Notes under the pieces: model-generated
Databases searched by the model: none
Seen by the model: only the letters and a program-made list of their open reading frames with translations
What the model was told of the DNA's origin: nothing
Position numbers and translations under genes: made by a program
In this document: positions 36,428-44,171 of the stretch, in pieces
How the letters are laid out: the number at the start of each line of letters is the position of its first letter
Position numbering within the stretch: position 1 is the stretch's first letter
Assembly (NCBI GenBank): GCA_007674295.1
Contig: CM017453.1
Coordinates: 62,001-126,000 of the forward strand
Length of the DNA stretch: 64,000 nucleotides
From: Antonospora locustae
Taxonomy: Eukaryota; Microsporidia
Direction: 5' to 3'

Positions 36428-37147
36428 CTATGATGCCGATCTTCGCCTTACAATCTGTGTTGCAGAAAGACGGTAAAAGTTTGTCACACATACTGTGCCC
36501 ACTTCAAATGTGAAATCAGTGGATATCGAAGGTACTCTGCCTCTGCATTGTAATTCCCAAAGAGAATGAATCGTTGCTTTTTTAGGTAACGCTTTATTCG
36601 CGTTTCCATCTTGGAAAGCTTGCCGGAGTGTTGTCACAGTTGTGGCCCGCCATGTTTACGTTGTACTTGAGCTTGCAGAATGAGTCGTCGTTTTTAGCAT
36701 TTTGTTTCGCATTCAATCGAAATAACTTTTTATGAGTGAGTCTCATGTGCCTGGATCCTCGCTTTGGAATGACTGCCTGCCAAGCAACACCAGACTTATT
36801 CGCTGATTAAGCACTAGTTTATGTTTCGCAAAACATTCAGTGCACAACAATGCTCGTTTTTCACGTTTGAAAGCACAACTCAGATGACTCTAAATTCCGT
36901 CTACGCACTACAAACAAAGTATTCTGTTGTGTGACCATTGCTTCCGTATATAGCAAAACATTCTTCAATTGTATGAACAATTCTGTTCGTGTTTTGTATT
37001 TTGAAGTAAGATATCTCTCGTGTTTCTAGATCTACCAGAACAATGTTGCTGCGCGAGAAGCAGATATGGGCAGGCCCTCAAATACAGCAATGATACATCG
37101 GAAGGTGTAGATGCTTTTGTGCACAGTTGTTTTGCTTTGTTGCACTT
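36428..37147 (-). pseudogene. Probable decayed coding region, includes beta-propeller-like segment
   Basis: Three minus-strand segments look protein-like but lie in different frames. The first is a 59-codon open run (37077-36901) encoding strand-rich sequence (SRSNIVLVDLETREISYFKI) typical of a propeller blade. The second is a 50-residue ORF at 36746-36594 (MRLTHKKLFRLNAKQNAKND...). The third is overlapping frames to 36428. No single frame stays open and no family is named. It may be the 3' continuation of the broken gene above it. A plus-strand 27-codon ORF at 36662, preceded by CCCGCC, lies within. Confidence 0.3.
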
Positions 37148-37838
37148 TCAAGTCTGAAAGCTCGAGGACCTGATTATTTTTTGCATGGCAAACAAACCAG
37201 GGATGTTGTGCTTCACGTCTAAAATAATTCTGTTGTACACATCATTTCTGAAGCGCTTAACCTGCTCACGCTCCGTGTATCCGGGATCCAATAAGCTTAC
37301 GATTTCTTTTGAGCTTTCGCTTGTATACACCAGATAGTTGTAAAGGACGCTAAACGCTTTTGCATGCGAATTTTATTCAAAGCCCTTCGCTCGCAAGTAC
37401 ATACACAAAGCTTTTCTTCTTGTGTCCCGCCTAAGAGCTTTTCTATCATAGTCTTCTAAAAAGAACGTACACATTGTCTTTGCGCGTATGCGTCTTACTA
37501 AGAATTCGTGACACACGTATCGTTTCTTATGTGGCGAGACAGATCTTCTTAAGCTACTTTTCCATCAGAAATGTCACAGAGAAGTTTAAAGTCGTCGATA
37601 AAACAGTTAACAGCTATCCGGCACATTGATTCGATATACTTAGGGTTTTCTAGACATGCGTTTGTAAGACAAGTAGTCTGGCCCTGCGTACAGAAAGCAG
37701 AGTATGTTTCTCTTTGTATTTATATCGCCTGAAATTGTGGACTCTATGTGTTTTCTCAGAGAGACATCCTTGGCTGTATCAACTATGTTATGGAAACGTT
37801 TCACTTTCTATGTGAAACAAGTTATCTTTGCTACTCAT
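37148..37838 (-). pseudogene. Broken gene with several frameshifts and one in-frame stop
   Basis: On the minus strand, protein-like sequence passes through successive frames. It begins with ATG at 37838 (MSSKDNLFHIESETF), then a segment containing NIVDTAKDVSLRKHIES, then one containing CLENPKYIESMCRIAVNCF. Last comes a 139-codon frame (37564-37148) interrupted only by TAA at 37373-37375. That last frame encodes RRIRAKTMCTFFLEDYDRKA before the stop and ESSKEIVSLLDPGYTEREQV after it. So long a frame with one stop is hard to explain by chance at this composition. The family is not recognised. At least three indels and one nonsense change would be needed. Confidence 0.45.
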
Positions 37839-37979
37839 TAGCGGAGAAACATCGTAGATTTTGTTTTTTTTTTGCGAATTCAGATAGAGTTAATAATTTC
37901 AGTAGCTCCAAGCTACATAGAGAAGTGCGCTATATAAATGATTTTTACTGTGATATAAAGATTCAAAAAAGAAGACCTT

Positions 37980-38411
37980 ATGTCAGAAATTATAACTGTC
38001 AAGAGACTCTTCAGTGATGCTAAGATTCCGGTCCGGCACTCGGAAGGTGCGGCGGCTTACGATCTTTACGCATACGAGGATACTGTTGTTGCTCCAAACG
38101 AAAGGAAAGTTATTGCAACTGGAGTGAGAATCACGGTGCCGCTTTCCTGCCAGGGAACAATTTACTCCCGATCAGGACTTGCACTAAAATACTGCATCGA
38201 GATCTTCGGAGTGAATATCGGCCCTGGAGAAACGAAAGACATTGTTGTTGATATATACAACCATGGGAAAATGCCTTTTAATGTGGCTAAAGGCGACAGA
38301 ATTGCGCAAATTGTCTTTATCAAGCTGTTTGGCGGTGACCTGCATGAAGTAAGTGAGCTGAGCGATACCAAGAGGGGCTCCTGCGGATGGGGATCTACAG
38401 GGATTTCCTGA
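37980..38411 (+). CDS. DUT1: dUTPase-fold protein with altered catalytic motif III
   Basis: The 143-residue protein has four of five trimeric dUTPase motifs: motif I AAYDLYAY (25-32), II YSRSGLALK (62-70), IV GDRIAQIVF (105-113) and V RGSCGWGSTG (132-141). Motif III, normally GVID-x-DYRG with the catalytic Asp and the Tyr that excludes deoxyribose 2'-OH and thymine, reads GVNIGPGETKD here. Both key residues are missing. The enzyme may be inactive, altered in specificity, or regulatory. The length is normal. The start follows GACCTT. Confidence 0.85.
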   Translation: MSEIITVKRLFSDAKIPVRHSEGAAAYDLYAYEDTVVAPNERKVIATGVRITVPLSCQGTIYSRSGLALKYCIEIFGVNIGPGETKDIVVDIYNHGKMPFNVAKGDRIAQIVFIKLFGGDLHEVSELSDTKRGSCGWGSTGIS

Positions 38412-38623
38412 TTATACGGCTTGTTCAGTGCATTCAAGGCTGCGTGCGAGTGCATCAGATGCACTGCTTAGGTAAAAGATAGGATTTATGTCCACAGCAT
38501 GTGGAAAAGAGAAGTATTGGTCGAGTTTAAATAAAAAACAGGCTGCAATGCTTTTTAACACCCTTTCCATGTTGAGCAGCACGTACAAGAATCGAACATA
38601 TAAAACGGGGTGATGCCCTTCCC

Positions 38624-39457
38624 ATGTACATAAAGACAGGGACAAAAATCGGTGACTACCAAATGATCCTTGTTCTAGGAGAGGGAAGGTATTCGACCGT
38701 TTACAAAGCGTTGCGAATGAGCGATGGCGAGACTTTTGCGATTAAGTGCGCAAGTAAATCGGAGAACTTGTTTTCAAGAACTTATATCGAAAATGAAAGG
38801 AGGATTGTGGAGATGCTGCGCCCACATAGAAACGTTGTCTCACACAAGACCTGCTTTGAGGATGACAAGCGCGTATACTTTGTGATGGAGTGTTTGAACG
38901 GCTTCACATTGCGAAGAGAGGTTGCAGAGCGCTTCTTTCATCAGGACTCGCCAGACATCCCCTTTCAGACAAAGAAGTCGTATCTTCTGCAGATAATCGA
39001 CGGGCTTAAACATCTTCACGGACTTAACATCTATCATTGCGACCTTAAGCCCGAAAACATTGTCATCGTAGGAGAGACAGCTAAGATTGTGGACTTTGGC
39101 TGTTCTATACACTCTCTTGAGAACCTGGTAAGCTTCAAGAAGAAGTGTATCAACAGCACACCTGGATACGGGGCACCAGAGACGATTGCATTCGGCTCAC
39201 CAGGGTCACAAGTTCTTCTGGAGGCAGTGGACGTGTGGGCGCTGGGCTGTTTGTTATATTTTGTATTCAGTGGAATAACACCTTTTGCGCAGAACACACC
39301 CTACGAAACCTTGAAATGCGTGCAAAGTGTTAAAGTCCGTCTCAATATCTTGCCGCCCAATGTTCAGGAGATATGCAGGGGCATATTTGTCCTTGACATG
39401 TTTAAGCGACTGAGACTTTGTGAGGTTGAGGAGCTGGTAAACGCCCTTGATGAGTAA
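38624..39457 (+). CDS. Serine/threonine protein kinase (AGC/PDK1-like or CAMK-like)
   Basis: The 277-residue kinase is a catalytic domain only. The glycine loop is GEGRYSTVYKA (19-29), ATP lysine K41 (FAIK), catalytic loop HCDLKPEN (138-145), DFG at 157-159, and an APE-equivalent GAPE. The usual HRD arginine is Cys, so it is a non-RD kinase and probably does not need activation-loop phosphorylation of the RD type. The activation segment is long (CSIHSLENL...). The subfamily is uncertain. The start is preceded by CTTCCC. Its stop overlaps the next gene's start by 8 nt. Confidence 0.88.
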   Translation: MYIKTGTKIGDYQMILVLGEGRYSTVYKALRMSDGETFAIKCASKSENLFSRTYIENERRIVEMLRPHRNVVSHKTCFEDDKRVYFVMECLNGFTLRREVAERFFHQDSPDIPFQTKKSYLLQIIDGLKHLHGLNIYHCDLKPENIVIVGETAKIVDFGCSIHSLENLVSFKKKCINSTPGYGAPETIAFGSPGSQVLLEAVDVWALGCLLYFVFSGITPFAQNTPYETLKCVQSVKVRLNILPPNVQEICRGIFVLDMFKRLRLCEVEELVNALDE

Positions 39458-39821
39458 ATTTTGTGGTTTTCCGTTAGAAGATAGCGATCCCAAAGTTTTT
39501 GAAGCGAAACCCCCATTGATGTCTCTTCCTTTTTTGTCTACTTTTGAGCTACGCACGAAAGAGCCGCAAGTAATCATGGAAGCACTGCGTGCAGACGACC
39601 AGGACAATGCGGATACCATTGAATACCATGCACTGGACGACAGACTCGTTGTTAAGATTCAGTCTGAATGCTTCAAGTCGTTCATGAAGACTGCTATATT
39701 CTTCATGGAGAGATTCAAGCTGTCAAGCAACACAATGGCGCTTTGCGAGGCCAACCAGGAAAATGTAGAACGCATCAAGAAGCCAGTCTATCAGCATGCG
39801 CCTGAAAATGGGATAAGATAA
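39450..39821 (+). CDS. PCC1: PCC1-like KEOPS/EKC subunit
   Basis: The 123-residue protein has a Pcc1-type domain from about 28 to 98: FELRTKEPQVIMEALRADD, then DRLVVKIQSECFKSFMKTA and FKLSSNTMALCE. In KEOPS, PCC1 binds the KAE1 subunit and dimerises the complex; BUD32 is at 12700. The ATG at 39450 follows GCCCTTG and overlaps the end of the kinase gene by 8 nt in another frame. The assignment rests on the domain pattern alone. Confidence 0.65.
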   Translation: MSKFCGFPLEDSDPKVFEAKPPLMSLPFLSTFELRTKEPQVIMEALRADDQDNADTIEYHALDDRLVVKIQSECFKSFMKTAIFFMERFKLSSNTMALCEANQENVERIKKPVYQHAPENGIR

Positions 39822-39844
39822 AAAGTCTACTGGCCAGATGGGCT

Positions 39845-40114
39845 ATGGCGCTAATGAAGAAGATAATTGAATTTCAAAATATGTTGATGGTCCGAATAAA
39901 AGACGAATTTGGCGATATCACCCGCGAGGAACTTGCAGAAAGAGTTCTGGAATGCGAGGAATTTCTTATGCTTGAGAAAGATCTCAACAATATACTGCTT
40001 TCTCTGGATCTGAAGCAGGTGGACAGCGCATTCAAACGGATAGACACCGCAAACATGCGTGCAGAGTACAATGACCTCAGAAGATCGCTGAGAGACTTAC
40101 TAAAGACATCCTAG
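39845..40114 (+). CDS. Small helical protein of unknown function
   Basis: 89 residues, predicted all-helical with long amphipathic runs (ITREELAERVLECEEFLMLE, LKQVDSAFKRIDTANMRAEY). No cysteine motif or membrane helix is seen. It follows PCC1 by 23 bp on the same strand. The shape would suit a small coiled-coil subunit of a larger complex, but I cannot name one. Confidence 0.6.
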   Translation: MALMKKIIEFQNMLMVRIKDEFGDITREELAERVLECEEFLMLEKDLNNILLSLDLKQVDSAFKRIDTANMRAEYNDLRRSLRDLLKTS

Positions 40115-40549
40115 CCGTGCTTGCAGCTTCATGTTATGAAATCTCACTCCTAAATGAAATGAAATTCTGCACGCATCGACCTGAAAGGAACTTTCTGGCA
40201 CTTGCGTGGCTTTGTGCCAAACGAGATGCAGCCCCGCGCTGTGGCGCAGAGACGTATTTACCTTTACATTGCTGTCAACGATGCAAACGGGTTTATCTGC
40301 ACCTGTCAATGACTTATAGAAATATTGACACAAGACGCAATCAGAACATATGGTTCGTTTTTGGATGGAACGACGTGCTCAAATGAAGTCAGACAGACAA
40401 AACGTGCACTTTGTGCGCCACAGAGCTTCACTTGATATGCAAAGTTATTTGTGTGTTCTGATGTGCTTGATTTCCCTATCTGGAAATCTCAAAATATAGC
40501 GCGAATCAGATTGTTTGCTGTAGAAATTGGAAAAAATTCAAGAGGGTAA
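40115..40549. other. Intergenic region with a once-interrupted frame
   Basis: Plus-strand frame 40163-40435 is 91 codons with one internal TGA (40310-40312). The translation before it (TFWHLRGFVPNEMQPRAVAQ, then YLYIAVNDANGFI) looks protein-like. A competing plus frame (40117-40386) and a minus frame (40100-40333) are also open, so chance cannot be excluded. No start signal is present. It could be a relic of a former gene between PCC1's cluster and the homeobox pair. Confidence 0.22.
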
Positions 40550-41137
40550 ATGGGAAAGGAAAGAAACTCATTGGCTCAGCTTGTTCTGAAGCTTGCAAGC
40601 TGCGAGGCAGAGTACATACAGAGTAGCTGCACGCGCAACGATCTAGAGGAATATTTGAAGAACATTCAAATGGAGTGCGAGAATATTGACACTGCCCTTT
40701 CCAGAGGAGACAGATACTACCTTGCCATGCTTCTGCTTTTTCTCGAGCGTGTGAGGATTTCCGTCGCGCTGGAGGACGAGATCATTGAGATCATCGAAAC
40801 AGAGAGCGCGCTACTTGATTGCGAGATGTTGAGAATAACGAAGGACGTGGAAAGAGTGCAGAACGAGACCACTAGAATCGATGAGACAATGAGCCAGCTG
40901 TCCAAGGAGACTTCGATAGAGAGAACAAAGCGCACTAACTATCCGAAGCACGTCTCCAACATGCTGAGAAGGTGGCTTCAGGAGAACATGAAGAACCCCT
41001 ACCCGTCTGACACCGAAAAAATTATTTTGCGTGAGAAAACGGGTCTTGATGCCACACAGCTCAATAACTGGTTCATAAACGCACGAAGGAGAATTCTGCC
41101 CTTTTTGCGTGAAACTCCATCACATCAAAAAAGGTGA
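40550..41137 (+). CDS. TALE-class homeodomain protein (HD1-type)
   Basis: The 195-residue protein has a homeodomain at about 126-184: KRTNYPKHVSNMLRRWLQEN, the TALE three-residue loop insertion in MKNPYPSDTEK, and recognition helix QLNNWFINARRRI with WFxNxR. The N-terminal 120 residues are helical and could be a dimerisation domain. It lies 438 bp upstream of a second homeobox gene of the non-TALE type. Such an HD1/HD2 pair has been described in Encephalitozoon as a putative mating-type locus. Confidence 0.93.
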   Translation: MGKERNSLAQLVLKLASCEAEYIQSSCTRNDLEEYLKNIQMECENIDTALSRGDRYYLAMLLLFLERVRISVALEDEIIEIIETESALLDCEMLRITKDVERVQNETTRIDETMSQLSKETSIERTKRTNYPKHVSNMLRRWLQENMKNPYPSDTEKIILREKTGLDATQLNNWFINARRRILPFLRETPSHQKR

Positions 41138-41575
41138 CAGCTTTGCAGAAGTTCTTGGTTTTGCACAAATAGACTTGGAAGAGTGCATTGCTAATGCAGG
41201 AAGTTATTTATAAAATAAAACGCATTTGCTGAATTCTCAGAACTTGGTGTCCGTGCGAAACGTCTTTTATTCGCTGCAATGTATCTTAAAGACAAACTAC
41301 GCGTTCTGTATGTGAAGCCTACTTGTTTTTTTATGCAGCTGTGCTAGCAGTGCAGTTTCAATTTTTGATGTTAGTGTGTCGCTCATTTTGCATACAGGCA
41401 GGCAAGTGACGTTTGACTCTTATCGAGGTACCTCAGTTCACGGGTTTTGAAGTTGTCGTAGAAATCCCTGGGGAGACGTTGTTTTCTGGAACTGCATACT
41501 GCCATACATAGGGCATTTGGCACAAGCGCGAGCCTTTTTCGAAAGAAGCGTAAATAAACGAGTTTCTGGGCCCCT
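41138..41575. other. Intergenic region between the two homeobox genes
   Basis: I see no ORF or RNA gene here. The 3' end has GGGCCCCT directly before the second homeobox ATG, the CCC-type start signal. TTTATAAAATAAAA follows the first gene, compatible with a 3' processing region. Confidence 0.5.
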
Positions 41576-42076
41576 ATGGACAATTGGATCAGAGAAATGG
41601 CGAACAAGCTGATTGAATTCAAGTATGCCTTTGCTGAGTCAAATAACCGTCTCCTGGACAAGTTTGAGGACTTGAATTCCAGACACAAAAACTATCCTGA
41701 CATTCTGCAGCCATGCGTATCGAACAGCGTTCGTGAAATGCTGAATGCCAAGCTCTGTGCAATGCAGAAGAATGCGGTGAACTCTATCGGCGCGTGCTTC
41801 AAGAGCTTCTACACGCACGCTGCGTACAGCGGAAATTCATCTCAGACATTTATCAACAAGCGGTTTGAGAAGGAAATCATAGACACGTTGGAAAGCAGCT
41901 TTAGCAAGAACCCGTATCCGTCTGAAAAGGAGAAGATGCGTATTCAAAGGCTCCACGGTATCACGTATCGCCAGGTGTCGAACTGGTTCACTAACAAAAG
42001 AAATCGGTCAAAGGCGTCCATGCAGAGAAACTCTCTGAGCTACTCCTCGGACAATTGTGAAAAGTTCGACATGTAA
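41576..42076 (+). CDS. Typical homeodomain protein (HD2-type)
   Basis: The 166-residue protein has a homeodomain at about 95-150: RFEKEIIDTLESSFSKNPYP, then YRQVSNWFTNKRNRSKA. The loop has no TALE insertion, so this is a 60-residue homeodomain, the partner class of the upstream TALE gene. The N-terminus is helical with a few cysteines. Tandem, same-strand arrangement with the HD1 gene. In basidiomycetes, HD1 and HD2 proteins heterodimerise to control mating; here this is inference. Confidence 0.92.
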   Translation: MDNWIREMANKLIEFKYAFAESNNRLLDKFEDLNSRHKNYPDILQPCVSNSVREMLNAKLCAMQKNAVNSIGACFKSFYTHAAYSGNSSQTFINKRFEKEIIDTLESSFSKNPYPSEKEKMRIQRLHGITYRQVSNWFTNKRNRSKASMQRNSLSYSSDNCEKFDM

Positions 42077-42431
42077 GAGCGATGCTCTGATAGCAGTAAC
42101 GAAAGCCCCTGCGCACTTTTGTATTTCTGCAACACGTGCAGACTTGGCCACTTCACACTAAATTTTATTTTCAGCGTTTCCTTTTTTTGCGCTCTGCACG
42201 GAATTTGCTATTGCGTGTCACCAGAAAAATACACTTATGTGCCATCAAACGTACAAAAAGAATGAAGACGGATACAAGGAAGCTGCCCAATTAGGAATAT
42301 TTTATTTTGACAATACAACAGGGCTGCCTTAGTGGCATTTTTCATTTTTTTCAGAAAAAAAAAGAAGAAAAGGCTTTCAACATTCTGAATGCTGCTCTTC
42401 TTCGTATCAAAGCATGCAATAAAATAAAACA

Positions 42432-42605
42432 ATGGAATTTGAAGGAACGAACGACTCTCTGGGCTTCATGTTCTTTGTTGTCTCAGAATCATTCAAGATG
42501 CTGTTTAGCAAAGAAAGTAATTCTGACATTCGCCAAAGACGGTACCTGTCATTCAGAATACAAAACGATACTCAGAAACGTGCGAGAGAAGAGCAACATT
42601 TCTAA
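42432..42605 (+). CDS. Putative 57-residue protein
   Basis: An ATG-initiated ORF with protein-like composition: a hydrophobic stretch (LGFMFFVVSESFKMLF) followed by a basic/acidic tail (RQRRYLSFRIQNDTQKRARE). It overlaps a longer TTG-opened frame that looks less protein-like. No family is recognised and no C-rich signal precedes the ATG. It could be a small secreted or membrane-associated protein, or a chance ORF. Confidence 0.25.
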   Translation: MEFEGTNDSLGFMFFVVSESFKMLFSKESNSDIRQRRYLSFRIQNDTQKRAREEQHF

Positions 42606-43122
42606 GCGCAAAGAAAGAAACTTTTTTAAGGTGCTGTGTAATTTTACCAGTAATCCGTTGGTAACTAGATTGCTGTTCTGAAAACACGTGTTCAGAATGG
42701 CTCGTGCATTGTTATGTTGTACATCTACACGATTTAACGGTGCCTGCCGATTTTTACAATTCAAGCGGTGAATCGAAGCTGCACAGTTGAAATTAGACAC
42801 GCTTCATTTCCTGCAAGACAAAAACATGCACAGTATGACAGCTCGTGGTTATCTTTTATGATGAATGATGTCAGTCAATGTTAATGACTTATGTCAATAT
42901 TAAATTAATGACACTCGCAGCCTATGTGCCTCTGCAGGCCTGCAACTAGCAACATGCAATCGTCAATTGTTTCGTATATGGAAAATGCAATACGTATTGC
43001 ACTGTGCATTGTGCTACTTCTGCAAAAATCCAAATCAGCAATATGCATTCGGTCAAGACATTTCTTAAAAAGCACACGGTGTAAACCACAACAAGCCTCA
43101 TTGTAGTGATTGTCTGGAAGTA

Positions 43123-43299
43123 ATGGCTGTTGCTAAAAGGAAGCCGAATTATTTATATTCGCTGCAGTGCAGACATTGCTTAAGAAACCCGACTTCAAAC
43201 AGTTTTGCGAATCACTGCGATAATTGTTATAAAGAAACTGATAGATTGAATAGAAAAATAAGGGAAGATGACAAGGAGCTGATAAAAATAAAGAATTAG
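43123..43299 (+). CDS. Putative 58-residue zinc-ribbon-like protein
   Basis: The ORF encodes MAVAKRKPNYLYSL, then CRHCLRNPTSNSFANHCDNC, and a charged tail. Two Cys-x2-Cys pairs are separated by 14 residues, as in small zinc ribbons. A similar Cys arrangement ends the ORF at 5320. A second ATGGCTGTTGC with a decayed continuation lies 248 bp downstream. No family is assigned. The cysteine spacing makes a real protein more likely than chance. Confidence 0.4.
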   Translation: MAVAKRKPNYLYSLQCRHCLRNPTSNSFANHCDNCYKETDRLNRKIREDDKELIKIKN

Positions 43300-44171
43300 A
43301 GAAGCTAAAGAATAAGCGGAATGGAATAAAAACAGATTATAGAACGATATGAAGCAAGAAAAGCATAGCGATGGCTGTTGCCGAAAAGCTCTCTAATTGA
43401 ACGAAATATGCTCTGGCTTTCACGGAAATAATTAGCCGTTATCGCTAAGAGCTATTGCTTAGAAACAGAAAGTATTCAAGGAAATGTATTTTGCTTTAAA
43501 GAGATTTAAAAGCCATAATAACCCTACAGGAAAATTGTATTCCCGTTCTCCATAATGCTTTCTGACACATGTAGAGTAGAATGCTTTATTGTGCTCCACT
43601 TTCATTAAAAACGTAGTTTCGAGTCATTTCTAGCTTTGCGAAAATTTCAATTAAGCGGCCTCTAATGGCACAAGACAAAATGATTGCAAAACATTCGCTC
43701 TCTTGAATTTAATTTCAGGTTTGGGCTACGCCACTTTGCTGATCACATCTTTTCTCATTGCAAAATACATAATACAGAGCACACAGACAGCAAATTTATC
43801 GTTTTTATTTCTTCTGGTGTTGGTTTCATGCGCATAGAGATATTACACACTAATTATAAACCTTCTCTCTTTGCCATCCAGTTTACTTGTTACCAGGCGC
43901 CACATATTTTACAGGAAGCATTTGACAATTCTATGTCATCGTCTTTAAAGGAACTTCTTGCAGACAAAGATTTGCAACAATACACCAAACACTTGGTACA
44001 CACTGCCCATTCTCATAGAGCCAATTCGCATTTCAAAGGGAGTTGTTGATCCACTTTTCATATACTCGGCAGTGACGTACACCTCAGTACGCAGACATAT
44101 ATAAATAACTTCTTAATTCTGCATTACTTCTGGTACTCAACTTTCACAAATTCAAATTTTCTGCCCTTGAA

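Larger units (their letters stand above)
42077..44171. other. Long gene-poor interval with several small ORFs
   Basis: Two small ORFs are listed separately (42432-42605 and 43123-43299). A TTG-opened plus frame of 121 codons at 43684-44049 (ending SSSLKELLADKDLQQYTKHL...) has its first ATG at 43828 and no family match; it might be a relic. The motif ATGGCTGTTGC recurs at 43123 and 43371, suggesting a partial local duplication. No RNA gene is seen. Confidence 0.4.

Noticed and set aside
37748..38017. Plus-strand 89-codon ORF upstream of dUTPase
   Set aside because: It overlaps the dUTPase start in another frame and runs antisense to the broken gene; its codons do not look like a known protein.
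6360..40435. Stop-codon reassignment as an explanation for the single-stop frames
   Set aside because: The interrupting codons are TAA, TAG and TGA in different cases, and all confident genes end normally with each of them, so a code change is not supported.
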